Positions 20,861-28,900 of a DNA stretch of 28,900 nt are shown piece by piece. The translations under genes were made by a program, and so were the position numbers. Source of the DNA: an uncultured Prevotella sp. (lineage in GTDB: Bacteria > Bacteroidota > Bacteroidia > Bacteroidales > Bacteroidaceae). Positions within the stretch are counted from its first letter, which is position 1. Each line of letters starts with the position of its first letter. The DNA is taken from positions 1-28,900 of the forward strand of contig CALFIY010000010.1 of assembly GCA_937877595.1 (NCBI GenBank). The letters run 5' to 3'. The notes under the pieces were generated by a model, which was not told the origin of the DNA, did not search any database, and saw only the letters and a list, made by a program, of their open reading frames with translations.

Positions 20861-23668
20861 GTGAACGACATTCGATACATTATACGCCAGCGCATTCTCG
20901 TACTTGACGGCGCCATGGGCACCATGATACAGAAGTATAGCCTTACAGAGGAAGACTTCCGTGGCAAAACATATCTGAATAATCGCGGCCAGATGCGCGG
21001 AAATAACGATATGCTGTGCCTTACACGTCCCGACGTGATAAAAGATATCCATAGGAAATATCTCGCCGCAGGCGCAGACATCATTTCGACAAATACTTTC
21101 AATGCCCAGCGCATTTCCCAGGCCGACTACGGCATGGAGGAGCACTGCCGCGAGATGGCTCTTGCCGGTGCCAGGATTGCCCGACGTGCTGCCGACGAAT
21201 TTTCCACTCCTGAAAAGCCACGTTTCGTGGCTGGCAGCATCGGTCCTACCAACAAAACCTGTTCTATGTCGCCCGACGTGAGCAATCCTGCACTTCGCAG
21301 CCTCACATACGATGCGCTTTTCGATGCTTACACCGAGCAGATAGACGCTCTGATAGAGGGCGGGGTAGACCTGTTGCTGATAGAAACTATTTTCGATACG
21401 CTGAATGCCAAGGTAGCAATCGACGCTGCTGTTACTGTGATGAGGCAGCGCAGCGTGGAACTTCCCATAATGCTTAGCGCCACCGTCAGCGATAAGGCTG
21501 GGCGAACGCTAAGTGGACAGACGCTGGAGGCATTCTTGGCAAGTGTCAGTTCGTATCCTGTTTTCTCCGTCGGACTTAACTGCTCATTCGGTGCTGCACA
21601 GATGATAACCTTCCTGCGTCAACTTGCGCAGAAAGCGCCTTACTACGTCAGTGCATACCCGAATGCAGGTTTGCCGAACTCTATGGGGCTTTATGACGAA
21701 ACGCCGGAGTCGATGGCACCGCAAGTGGGCAGGATGATAGACGAAGGACTGGTGAATATCATCGGAGGCTGCTGCGGCACAGACGAGCATTTCATTGAGC
21801 GCTATGTTCCGTTGATGGAAGGGAAAACACCACACAAGCCTGCTCCGGCACCGGAGCGCATGTGGCTAAGTGGTCTCGACATTCTGGAAATAGATTCTCC
21901 GGTCACCATCAATCCCTCCTCTCTCACCTCTAACCATTCACCCCTCACCTCCCACTTCTACAACGTAGGAGAAAGATGCAATGTCGCCGGCTCCAGGAAG
22001 TTCCTGCGGCTCATCAGTGAGAAGAAATACGACGAGGCTGTAGCCATAGCGCGCCGACAAGTTGAGGACGGAGCGCTCGTGATAGACATAAACATGGACG
22101 ATGCACTGCTCGATGCGAAAGCAGAGATGGTAAACTTTCTCAACACCATTGCCGCCGAGCCGGACATTGCGCGCGTTCCTGTGATGATAGACTCTTCCGA
22201 CTGGAAGGTGATACAGGCAGCACTGAAGTGCGTGCAGGGAAAGAGCATTGTCAACTCAATATCGCTAAAAGAGGGAGAAGAGGCATTCCTCAGCCATGCG
22301 CGCGACGTATTGCGCTACGGAGCCGCCGTAGTCGTCATGTGCTTTGACGAACAAGGGCAGGCCACTTCTTACGAGCGCCGTGTAGAGATAGCAGAACGTT
22401 CGTACAGACTTCTCACAGAGAAAGTTGGCTTCAAGCCACAGGATATTATTTTCGACCCCAATGTGCTGGCAGTAGCCACAGGCATGGAGGAGCACGACAG
22501 TTATGCTCTCGATTTCATCCGTGCTACTGAGTGGATAAGAACCAATCTTAAGGGTGCACACGTAAGCGGCGGAGTGAGCAACCTGTCGTTTTCTTTCCGT
22601 GGCAACAACTATATCCGCGAGGCCATGCATGCAGTGTTTCTTTACCATGCTATGCAGAAAGGAATGGACTTCGGCATAGTAAATCCTGCTGCAAAGGTTC
22701 AGTATACCGATATCCCATCTGAGCAACTCGCCATTATTGAAGACGTTATTCTTTACCGCCGCCCCGCTGCGTCGGAAGCCCTTATAGCGTTGGCCGACAC
22801 GCTTCTGCACGAAGAGCAGGCCACGTCGCCACAGCAGCAGCGGCAGGAGCAGTGGCGCACAGCCGACGTAGATCAGCGACTGGAGTATGCGCTGCAAAAA
22901 GGCATCGCCGACTATCTGAAGGATGACCTGCAGGAGGCGCTGCAGCGCTATCCGCAGGCGGTAAACATCATTGAGGGTCCGCTAATGGCAGGGATGAACC
23001 GAGTGGGAAAACTTTTTGGCGAGGGGAAAATGTTTCTTCCGCAAGTTGTAAAGACTGCCCGCACCATGAAACAGGCCGTAGAGATACTCCAGCCGCACAT
23101 AGAAAGTCAGCGCGGAGCGCTTTCCGGTGCTTCGGCAGGAAAGGTGTTGCTTGCAACGGTTAAGGGCGACGTGCACGACATAGGGAAAAACATTGTGGCT
23201 GTTGTCATGGCATGCAACGGATACGAGGTGATCGACATGGGAGTTATGGTGCCAGCCGAACAGATTGTGAGCAAGGCCATAGAGGTGAAAGCCGACATCA
23301 TAGGGCTTTCCGGACTTATCACTCCGAGCCTTGAAGAAATGGTAAACGTTGCGCGCGCTATGCAGAACGCAGGATTGCGACTGCCGATAATGATTGGCGG
23401 AGCAACAACAAGCGAACTGCATGTGGCACTGAAGATAGCGCCAGTCTACGAAGGCCCTGTGGTGTGGATGAAAGACGCGTCGCAGAACGCACTTGCTGCA
23501 TCGCAGTTGATGAGTAACGCCGAACAGATGCACCAGCAGTTGGAGGAGCGCTACGGGCAGTTGCGTCATGACTACGAACAGCAGCACAGTGAGCAGCGCC
23601 TGCTTTCTATCGAAGAGGCACGCGAGGTAAAGACAAATTTCTTTGAGGATAAAGACTCGAAACAGTGA
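20861..23668 (+). CDS. metH: Cobalamin-dependent methionine synthase without activation domain
   Basis: Transfers methyl from methyl-tetrahydrofolate via cobalamin to homocysteine. The 935 residues run from GTG 20861, the only sensible start before 'LDGAMGTMIQKY'. Homocysteine domain with zinc ligands Cys241 ('GLNCSFGA') and Cys304/Cys305 ('GGCCGT'); pterin domain from 'NVGERCNVAGSRKF' on; cobalamin domains with 'DVHDIGKNIV', His772 being the axial ligand. It ends where E. coli MetH (1227 residues) begins its AdoMet-binding reactivation domain, and no such domain follows. The linker before the pterin domain (about 344-365) has a Ser/Thr/Pro-rich insertion encoded by pyrimidine-rich repeats. 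The stop TGA lies in the first unit of the AT-rich repeats downstream. Confidence 0.95.
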   Translation: MNDIRYIIRQRILVLDGAMGTMIQKYSLTEEDFRGKTYLNNRGQMRGNNDMLCLTRPDVIKDIHRKYLAAGADIISTNTFNAQRISQADYGMEEHCREMALAGARIARRAADEFSTPEKPRFVAGSIGPTNKTCSMSPDVSNPALRSLTYDALFDAYTEQIDALIEGGVDLLLIETIFDTLNAKVAIDAAVTVMRQRSVELPIMLSATVSDKAGRTLSGQTLEAFLASVSSYPVFSVGLNCSFGAAQMITFLRQLAQKAPYYVSAYPNAGLPNSMGLYDETPESMAPQVGRMIDEGLVNIIGGCCGTDEHFIERYVPLMEGKTPHKPAPAPERMWLSGLDILEIDSPVTINPSSLTSNHSPLTSHFYNVGERCNVAGSRKFLRLISEKKYDEAVAIARRQVEDGALVIDINMDDALLDAKAEMVNFLNTIAAEPDIARVPVMIDSSDWKVIQAALKCVQGKSIVNSISLKEGEEAFLSHARDVLRYGAAVVVMCFDEQGQATSYERRVEIAERSYRLLTEKVGFKPQDIIFDPNVLAVATGMEEHDSYALDFIRATEWIRTNLKGAHVSGGVSNLSFSFRGNNYIREAMHAVFLYHAMQKGMDFGIVNPAAKVQYTDIPSEQLAIIEDVILYRRPAASEALIALADTLLHEEQATSPQQQRQEQWRTADVDQRLEYALQKGIADYLKDDLQEALQRYPQAVNIIEGPLMAGMNRVGKLFGEGKMFLPQVVKTARTMKQAVEILQPHIESQRGALSGASAGKVLLATVKGDVHDIGKNIVAVVMACNGYEVIDMGVMVPAEQIVSKAIEVKADIIGLSGLITPSLEEMVNVARAMQNAGLRLPIMIGGATTSELHVALKIAPVYEGPVVWMKDASQNALAASQLMSNAEQMHQQLEERYGQLRHDYEQQHSEQRLLSIEEAREVKTNFFEDKDSKQ
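21912..21957. repeat. Pyrimidine-rich repeat insertion inside metH
   Basis: The + strand here is built almost only of C, T and A in repeated CTCACCTC, TAACC and TTCACC words. It is translated in frame as a Ser/Thr/Pro/His-rich stretch between the homocysteine and pterin domains, where the family normally has a short linker. It looks like a short low-complexity repeat of the kind otherwise found between genes. Confidence 0.55.
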
Positions 23669-23735
23669 ACTATGAATTCAAAAAGTGAATTATGAATTCA
23701 AAAAGTGAATTATGAATTATAAAATATGAATTAAA
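23665..23735. repeat. 20-bp tandem repeats over the metH stop codon
   Basis: Units at 23665-23684, 23685-23704 and 23705-23724 follow GTGAATTATGAATTCAAAAA (the first with one change, the third diverging at its end), then a partial unit reaches about 23735. The metH stop TGA (23666-23668) is part of the first unit. The same words, complemented, form the element at the fdtB-like stop codon (15960-16003). The stretch leaves no room for a separate terminator or a clear promoter before the HAD gene. Confidence 0.85.
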
Positions 23736-23740
23736 AAAAT

Positions 23741-24361
23741 ATGGTACATACAATAGCATTCGATTTAGGCGGAGTAATTCTCACCATCGATCAGCCGCAG
23801 GCCGTGGCACGCTTTAAGGCGCTCGGGCTTGACGATGCTGAGGAACGGCTCGACGCATATACGCAGCGCGGCATCTTCGGCGACTTGGAACATGGACTTA
23901 TAACAGCCGAGGACTTCCGTCGTGAACTTAGTCTTCTCGTACACCGCGAACTGAGTTACGAAGAGTGTGAGCATGCGTGGCGCGGATATGCCAAGGAAGT
24001 GCCACAGCGAAATCTTGACAAACTGCTCCAACTGAAACAGGAAGGCTATCGCGTGGTTCTTCTCTCAAATACCAATCCCTACATGATGTCGTGGGCTATG
24101 AGCGACAGGTTCGACGGAAGGGGAAATCCGCTAAGCCATTATCTTGACGCATGTTACCTCAGTTACCAACTTAAGATGATGAAGCCGGAACTGGAAATAT
24201 TCCGCCATCTGATATCTAAAGAAAACATAGAGCCCAGCAAGATGCTTTTCGTAGACGACGGACCACGCAATATCAGCGCTGCCCGGCAACTGGGCATCCG
24301 TACGTTCTGTCCGCAGAACGGTGCCGACTGGACACACGACATAGACAACTACTTGAAGTAA
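23741..24361 (+). CDS. HAD-superfamily hydrolase, YihX-like
   Basis: 206 residues, cytosolic. HAD motifs: I 'FDLGGVI' (Asp8 nucleophile; the usual second Asp is Gly10), II 'LLSNTNP', III Lys in 'MMKPELEIF', IV 'FVDDGPRNI'. The DLG form together with 'LSNTN' and 'YLSYQLKMMKPE' resembles E. coli YihX, an alpha-glucose-1-phosphate phosphatase, although other HAD-IA substrates are possible. The ATG directly follows the AT-rich repeats. A GHL10-family hydrolase gene starts 22 bases later, so the phosphatase may be co-transcribed with the polysaccharide genes. Confidence 0.88.
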   Translation: MVHTIAFDLGGVILTIDQPQAVARFKALGLDDAEERLDAYTQRGIFGDLEHGLITAEDFRRELSLLVHRELSYEECEHAWRGYAKEVPQRNLDKLLQLKQEGYRVVLLSNTNPYMMSWAMSDRFDGRGNPLSHYLDACYLSYQLKMMKPELEIFRHLISKENIEPSKMLFVDDGPRNISAARQLGIRTFCPQNGADWTHDIDNYLK

Positions 24362-24383
24362 ACAAATCATTTTCTCACGACCC

Positions 24384-25868
24384 ATGCGGAGATTTTTTCT
24401 ATTCTTGTCGATACTCATTGCCGTATCCGCTTCGGCACAACAGAAGCGCGAATTCAGAGGAGCCTGGATACAGTGTGTCAACGGACAGTTTAAGGGACTT
24501 GGCACGCAGCGCATGCAACTCACACTTACACAGCAACTTGACGAACTGCAGAAAGACGGCGTTAATGCCATTATCTTTCAGGTGCGTCCGGAATGTGACG
24601 CGCTCTACGAGAGCAAGTATGAACCGTGGAGCCATTTTCTCACCGGCGTGCAGGGCGAGGCACCTGTACCATACTGGGATCCGCTTGAGTGGATGGTAAG
24701 AGAATGTCATCGGCGCGGCATGGAACTTCATGCATGGATAAATCCGTATCGTGCAAAGACGAAGACCGAGCACGAACTTGCTTCCAATCATGTTGCTGCA
24801 CGATATCCTGAAAGGACATTTGAATACGACGGACTTGTGCTGCTCAATCCTGCTCTTGCCGTCAACCGCAATCATATCTGCGCCATTGTTGCTGATATAG
24901 TGACGCGCTACGATGTCGACGGGCTGCACATCGACGACTATTTCTACCCATACCCTGTGGCAGGAGTGGAAATTCCCGACCAGGCCGACTTCATGCGCAA
25001 TAATGAAGGCTTTACTGACATAGGCGACTGGCGCAGACACAATGTAGACCTCTTTGTCGAGCAACTCTATAACACTGTACACGCACTGAAGCCGTGGGTC
25101 AAGGTAGGAATAAGCCCATTTGGCATCTACCGCAACAGGGCGAGCCATGCCGGCGGCAGTAATACTCGCGGCCTGCAGAACTACGACGACCTCTATGCCG
25201 ACGTGCTGCTGTGGATAGAACAGGGATGGCTCGACTATTGTGTGCCGCAACTTTACTGGCAAATAGGCCACCCTTCGGCAGACTACGCAGAACTAATCCG
25301 TTGGTGGAATGACAATGCATCGGCGCGTCCGCTCTTTATTGGCGAAGACGTAGAACGCACTGTGAAATACGCTGATCCGGAAAAGCCCACACGCAACCAA
25401 CTTCCTGCAAAGCGCAAACTGCACAGCGAGATGTCGGGCGTTCAGGGTACCGTGCTTTGGTACGCCAAGGCGGTGGCCGACAACATTGGCAATTACGGCA
25501 CCAGCATGCGCAACAACTACTGGCGCTATCCAGCACTGCAGCCTCTGATGCCCCATATCGACAGCACGGCGCCGCGCAAGGTGAAACGGCTCAAAGTGCT
25601 TGACATCGACGGACAGAAAGTGCTGTGCTGGACGGCGCCAAAGGCAAAGCAGTGGAGCGACGAGGCTCACAAATATGTTGTTTACAGGTTTGCCAAGGGT
25701 GAGAAAGCCAATCTCGACGATGCCTCACACATCGTTGCCGTAACGGACAACACCCACTATGAACTTCCTGTGCTGCCCCGTGGAAAATACTACTACTATG
25801 TCACTGCTCTCGACCGCATGGCCAACGAGAGTACGTCAGTAAAAGTGAAGGTTACGGCTAAGAAATAA
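24384..25868 (+). CDS. GHL10-family (DUF187/YngK-like) glycoside hydrolase, secreted
   Basis: 494 residues. A signal peptide (MRRFFLFLSILIAVSASA then QQK; cleavage probably after Ala18) sends it to the periplasm or beyond. Barrel motifs of the family-10-like hydrolases: 'EFRGAWIQCV', 'IIFQVRPECDALYES', 'ELHAWINPYRAKT', 'VDGLHIDDYFYPYP', 'KVGISPFGIYRN' and 'YCVPQLYWQIGH'. Residues from about 395 form a fibronectin-III-like C-terminal domain ('KYVVYRFAKGE', 'GKYYYYVTALDRMANES'). Relatives have been linked to cell-wall or other glycans, but the substrate here is unknown. It lies 22 bases behind the HAD gene and 25 ahead of the GH5 lipoprotein gene. Confidence 0.9.
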   Translation: MRRFFLFLSILIAVSASAQQKREFRGAWIQCVNGQFKGLGTQRMQLTLTQQLDELQKDGVNAIIFQVRPECDALYESKYEPWSHFLTGVQGEAPVPYWDPLEWMVRECHRRGMELHAWINPYRAKTKTEHELASNHVAARYPERTFEYDGLVLLNPALAVNRNHICAIVADIVTRYDVDGLHIDDYFYPYPVAGVEIPDQADFMRNNEGFTDIGDWRRHNVDLFVEQLYNTVHALKPWVKVGISPFGIYRNRASHAGGSNTRGLQNYDDLYADVLLWIEQGWLDYCVPQLYWQIGHPSADYAELIRWWNDNASARPLFIGEDVERTVKYADPEKPTRNQLPAKRKLHSEMSGVQGTVLWYAKAVADNIGNYGTSMRNNYWRYPALQPLMPHIDSTAPRKVKRLKVLDIDGQKVLCWTAPKAKQWSDEAHKYVVYRFAKGEKANLDDASHIVAVTDNTHYELPVLPRGKYYYYVTALDRMANESTSVKVKVTAKK

Positions 25869-25893
25869 GATATCTATATATATTAATAGGTGT

Positions 25894-27204
25894 ATGAAGC
25901 AATTATTATCAGTACTATTCTTGTCGGCCCTGCTCGCTGCGTGCGGAAGCAAGGCCGAAACGTCACCATTCGTTAACGTTGAGGGCGGCCACTTCGTGCG
26001 CAACGGCCAGCCCTACTACTACGTAGGTACCAATTTCTGGTATGGCGCCATACTCGGTTCGGAAGGACAGGGTGGCGACCGCGAGCGCCTTTGCCGTGAA
26101 CTCGACGAGATGAAGCGCATGGGTATAGACAATCTGCGCATTCTTGTAGGCAGTGATGGCCAGCGCGGTGTGACCACAAAGGTAGAGCCAACACTGCAAG
26201 AAGCCCCAGGAATATACAACGACACGATACTCGCTGGCCTTGATTACCTTTTGCAGGAGATGGGTAGGCGCAATATGCTGGCTGTGCTCTATCTTAACAA
26301 CTCCTGGGAGTGGAGTGGGGGCTATGGTTTCTATCTTGAACACGCCGGTGAGGGTAAGCAACCACGCCCCGACGTCGACGGATACCCTGCTTTTATGAAT
26401 GCCATGAGCAAGTTTGCCTCCAACGAGCGCGCCCACCAGTTGTTCTATGACCACGTGAAGTTCATAATAAGTCGTACGAATCGCTATACAGGGCTGCGCT
26501 ATATCGACGACCCTGCTATTATGTCGTGGCAGATAGGCAACGAGCCGCGCGCCTTCTCGCGCGAGGCGCTGCCTGCCTTTGAGAAATGGCTCAGTGAGGC
26601 TTCGGCACTCATCCGCGAACTCGATCCTAATCATCTTATCAGCATTGGAAGCGAGGGCTCGTGGGGCTGCGAAAACGACTACGCATGCTATGAACGTATA
26701 TGCAGTGATAATAATATCGACTACTGCAATGTGCATCTGTGGCCGTACAACTGGGGATGGGCAAAGCCCGATTCGCTAATAGAAAATCTGCCTCGGGCAT
26801 GCGCAAATACGCGCGAGTATATTGACCGCCACCTTGCCATTTGCGACAGCCTTGGCAAACCGCTCGTCATGGAAGAGTTCGGTTATCCGCGCGACGGTTT
26901 CAGTTTCTCCCCGAGCGCTACTACGCAAGGCCGTGACGGCTATTACAAATACGTGTTCTCTCTTGTTGCCGAGAATGCAGAGCAGGGAGGAAAGTTTGCA
27001 GGCTGTAACTTCTGGGGATGGGGTGGATTTGCCGTGCCAAAACACGAGCAGTGGCAGGTTGGCGACCCCTACACCAACGACCCGGCACAGGAGGCACAGG
27101 GCCTTAACTCTGTGTTCTCCACCGACACTACGACGCTTGCCGTGGTGCGTGAGCAGGTGGAGCGCATGAACAAAGTGAGGAATATTACTAACGAAAACAA
27201 CTAA
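25894..27204 (+). CDS. GH5 (subfamily 7-like) beta-mannanase-type lipoprotein
   Basis: 436 residues. A lipoprotein signal with lipobox LAAC (Cys17) precedes 'GSKAETS'. The (beta/alpha)8 barrel has 'GTNFWYGAILGSEGQGGD', 'LRILVGSDGQ', 'LNNSWEWSGGYGFYL', the acid/base Glu217 in 'SWQIGNEPR', 'VHLWPYNWGWA' and the nucleophile Glu328 in 'VMEEFGYPRDG'. This pattern is that of GH5_7 beta-mannanases and relatives, which cut beta-1,4-mannan, glucomannan or galactomannan. The subfamily is judged by eye. It is 12 bases ahead of the second GH5 gene, so the two are probably co-expressed and act on the same plant hemicelluloses. Confidence 0.88.
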   Translation: MKQLLSVLFLSALLAACGSKAETSPFVNVEGGHFVRNGQPYYYVGTNFWYGAILGSEGQGGDRERLCRELDEMKRMGIDNLRILVGSDGQRGVTTKVEPTLQEAPGIYNDTILAGLDYLLQEMGRRNMLAVLYLNNSWEWSGGYGFYLEHAGEGKQPRPDVDGYPAFMNAMSKFASNERAHQLFYDHVKFIISRTNRYTGLRYIDDPAIMSWQIGNEPRAFSREALPAFEKWLSEASALIRELDPNHLISIGSEGSWGCENDYACYERICSDNNIDYCNVHLWPYNWGWAKPDSLIENLPRACANTREYIDRHLAICDSLGKPLVMEEFGYPRDGFSFSPSATTQGRDGYYKYVFSLVAENAEQGGKFAGCNFWGWGGFAVPKHEQWQVGDPYTNDPAQEAQGLNSVFSTDTTTLAVVREQVERMNKVRNITNENN

Positions 27205-27216
27205 GATACAAGAAAA

Positions 27217-28716
27217 ATGAAAAAAATGACAAGTTTACTAACAGTTTTAGCCACAGCCCTCACAATGATGGGCTGCGGTGGCGGTGACGATCCTGTCACG
27301 CCGGTTGTCGTAGGTTCTGCGCCTAAGGTGGTGGAAACAACTCCAGCCAACGGTGCTACGGGTGTGGAATTGGGCGACATCAACATCAAGGTTACGTTCG
27401 ACCAGCCTGTAAACATCTCTGGCAGCATAGCCAGTAAGGTTACGGTTTCGGCAGACAACGGCGACAACCTGGCGGTGAAGAACATCGTCAAGAGTGGCAA
27501 CGCACTGCTTCTCCCCGTCACCTGCAATCGGCAGAACACGGTCATCACCGTGTCTGTAGCAGCAGGTGCAGTGACCAATGCAAGCGGATTGGCAAACGCT
27601 GCCTACACCTTCAGTTTCACTACCTATGTGGCTCCGCAGGCACCCGACGACGGCCATCTGACGGCATCTGCGGCAGTGAGCCAGATGACGGCAGGATGGA
27701 ATCTCGGCAACACGCTTGATGCCTGGAATTCCAACCTTGGCAACAACAATTCGCCCGAATTGTATGAGACATGCTGGGGACAGCCCGTAACGACCGCCGG
27801 ACTTTTTGAAATGTTCCGCGCCAAGGGCTTCACAGCCATCCGTGTGCCTGTGACATGGATGCAGCATCTCGACAGCAACAACAATGTGGATGCTGCGTGG
27901 ATGAACCGTGTACAGGAAATTGTGGATATGGTTATCAATTCAGGCATGTATTGCATACTGAACGTCCATCACGACACGGGCGCCAGCGCTGCAGCATGGC
28001 TCAAGGCCGACAATGCCACGGTCGACATCACACTGCCGAAGTTCCAGACGCTGTGGACGCAGATTGCCACGCGCTTCAAGGACTATTCCGACCACCTTCT
28101 CTTCGAGGGCTACAACGAGATGCTCTACGGCAGCGACACCAACGCTCAGTGGAGCCAGCCGCAGAATCTCAACAACCTGCAGGCCATCAACAAGTACGCT
28201 CAGGCCTTTGTCGACGCAGTGCGCGCCACGGGCGGCAACAACGAGTATCGCAATCTCATCGTGACCACCTACTCAGCATCGCACGGCGACCAGACCCTGT
28301 CGGGCTTTGTTGTTCCGACCGACCCGTGTGGCAACCAAAACCACCTGGCCGTTGAGGTACACTCTTACGATCCTTACGACTGGGTGAACACCTACAACAT
28401 GACGTGGACATCAGAATGTAGTGCCGCCGTGACCAGTATGTTCAACAGACTGAACACTTATTTCTTCTCAAAGGGCTATCCCGTCATCGTTGGCGAATAT
28501 GGCACCAACGGTGCAGATGAAAAGACTATCAACAAGTCGTCTACTGCCGAGCAGAAGGCTCAGGCCGCCAAGCAGGCAGCCGAAATCACCCGCCTCTGCA
28601 AGCAGTATGGCGGTGCCGGCTTCTACTGGATGGGCCTTGTGGAGGGACAGGATCGTGCAAACCTTCAGTGGAGCATGGAAGAGGTGGCCGATGCCATTGT
28701 CGAGGCAGCGCGCTAA
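27217..28716 (+). CDS. GH5 endoglucanase-type lipoprotein with N-terminal Ig-like domain
   Basis: 499 residues. Lipoprotein signal ending 'LTMMGC' (Cys20), followed by 'GGGDDP', a Gly/Asp run like the Bacteroidota surface-export signal. Residues about 34-138 form a bacterial Ig-like (Big_5-type) domain ('KVVETTPANGATGVEL', 'KVTFDQPVN', 'YTFSFTTY'). The catalytic barrel begins at 'GWNLGNTLDAW' (160-170) and has 'NVHHDTG', acid/base Glu301 in 'FEGYNEM', 'VHSYDPYDW' and nucleophile Glu427 in 'VIVGEYGTNG'. The pattern fits GH5_2/GH5_4-like endo-beta-glucanases (cellulose, xyloglucan or mixed-linkage glucan); the exact substrate is open. Placement on the outer surface is inferred from the lipoprotein signal. 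Confidence 0.92.
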   Translation: MKKMTSLLTVLATALTMMGCGGGDDPVTPVVVGSAPKVVETTPANGATGVELGDINIKVTFDQPVNISGSIASKVTVSADNGDNLAVKNIVKSGNALLLPVTCNRQNTVITVSVAAGAVTNASGLANAAYTFSFTTYVAPQAPDDGHLTASAAVSQMTAGWNLGNTLDAWNSNLGNNNSPELYETCWGQPVTTAGLFEMFRAKGFTAIRVPVTWMQHLDSNNNVDAAWMNRVQEIVDMVINSGMYCILNVHHDTGASAAAWLKADNATVDITLPKFQTLWTQIATRFKDYSDHLLFEGYNEMLYGSDTNAQWSQPQNLNNLQAINKYAQAFVDAVRATGGNNEYRNLIVTTYSASHGDQTLSGFVVPTDPCGNQNHLAVEVHSYDPYDWVNTYNMTWTSECSAAVTSMFNRLNTYFFSKGYPVIVGEYGTNGADEKTINKSSTAEQKAQAAKQAAEITRLCKQYGGAGFYWMGLVEGQDRANLQWSMEEVADAIVEAAR

Positions 28717-28757
28717 GACGGTTGCTGCTGTGACGAGGCACGGATAGACCGTGCAAG

Positions 28758-28799
28758 AAAAGAGTGAGCCCCGGGAGATTTCCCAGGGCTCACTCTTTT
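28758..28799. terminator. Bidirectional terminator between the GH5 gene and xylA
   Basis: aaaagagtgagccc (28758-28771) pairs perfectly with gggctcactctttt (28786-28799). The stem continues after one mismatch with GGGA/TCCC around a GATT loop. The A tract on one side and the T tract on the other let it work for both convergent genes. It is the strongest hairpin in the window. Confidence 0.93.
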
Positions 28800-28829
28800 A
28801 CGTCTGAATGTCAAAACAGGGCAGCGACT

Positions 28830-28900
28830 TTACTTTGCGTATAGGGCAACGATAGTCTCATATTTCTCCTGCTTGCCGCTGGTTTGGCGAGGCTCTTCCA
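28830..28900 (-). CDS. xylA: Xylose isomerase, C-terminal fragment (cut by window edge)
   Basis: On the minus strand a frame entering from the right edge encodes 22 residues and ends at TAA (28830-28832). The visible piece includes EPRQTSGKQEKYETIVALY. This matches my memory of the C-termini of Bacteroides xylose isomerases (EPKQTSGKQELYEAI...). Xylose isomerase interconverts D-xylose and D-xylulose. The match is short but distinctive. The convergent placement against hemicellulose-type GH5 genes and the shared terminator is consistent with a real gene end. Confidence 0.72.
   Translation of the reverse strand, partial: EEPRQTSGKQEKYETIVALYAK

Noticed and set aside
23762..23767. Missing second Asp in HAD motif I (DLG instead of DxD) as an inactivating change
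   Set aside because: The DLG form is normal for the YihX-like group, so it is not evidence of a dead enzyme.
24399..25271. 290-codon minus-strand frame opposite the GHL10-family gene
   Set aside because: Antisense shadow of a convincing secreted hydrolase; no initiation context.

Overview
The window looks like a chromosomal segment of a Bacteroidota bacterium, most likely a Prevotella-type gut or rumen species. The signs are promoters of the Bacteroidota sigma-ABfr type (TAnnTTTG -7 boxes), weak Shine-Dalgarno sequences, an EF-G paralogue of the Bacteroides EF-G2 type, NhaD/IT-type antiport, surface lipoproteins with a Gly/Asp export signal, and GH5 plant-polysaccharide enzymes beside a xylose isomerase. 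Genus is an inference from remembered protein families. No rRNA, tRNA, CRISPR array, prophage or transposase was seen, and no gene-free stretch exceeds 300 bases.

Layout. (1) 1-1740: 3' part of an EF-G2-like gene, closed by a terminator. (2) 1999-6216: glmS, a NhaD-type Na+/H+ antiporter and pfkA in one tight run. (3) 6249-7447: ilvC alone, with its own consensus promoter and terminator. (4) 7481-15968: a long co-directional run of a MATE exporter, a cytidylate-kinase-like protein, a metallophosphoesterase, rmlB, purT, a membrane acyltransferase, an FdtA-type ketoisomerase, a FemAB/GNAT acyltransferase and an FdtB-type aminotransferase. The rmlB/fdtA/fdtB set implies a dTDP-3-amino-3,6-dideoxyhexose for surface glycans. 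(5) 16033-17222: a preQ1-I riboswitch in front of a YhhQ-type queuosine-precursor transporter and queF. (6) 17256-18083, minus strand: a SpoU/TrmH rRNA methyltransferase. Its divergent promoter region carries four 21-bp tandem repeats. (7) 18324-23668: a small predicted secreted ORF, a GltD-like oxidoreductase, a DMP19-like protein and smpB, joined by three successive ATGA overlaps, then metH. (8) 23741-28716: a HAD phosphatase, a GHL10-family glycoside hydrolase and two GH5 lipoproteins. A symmetric terminator is shared with a convergent gene whose visible C-terminus matches xylose isomerase.

Most genes are ordinary housekeeping genes. The less ordinary signals lie between and inside them. 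Small repeat elements sit exactly at two stop codons (fdtB, metH) and appear to have inserted in frame in two proteins (FdtB, MetH). The trmH/gltD divergent region holds a 21-bp operator-like array. A short secreted-looking ORF and a DMP19-like gene are translationally coupled to a redox enzyme and to smpB. I did not find a clearly new defence or mobile system.
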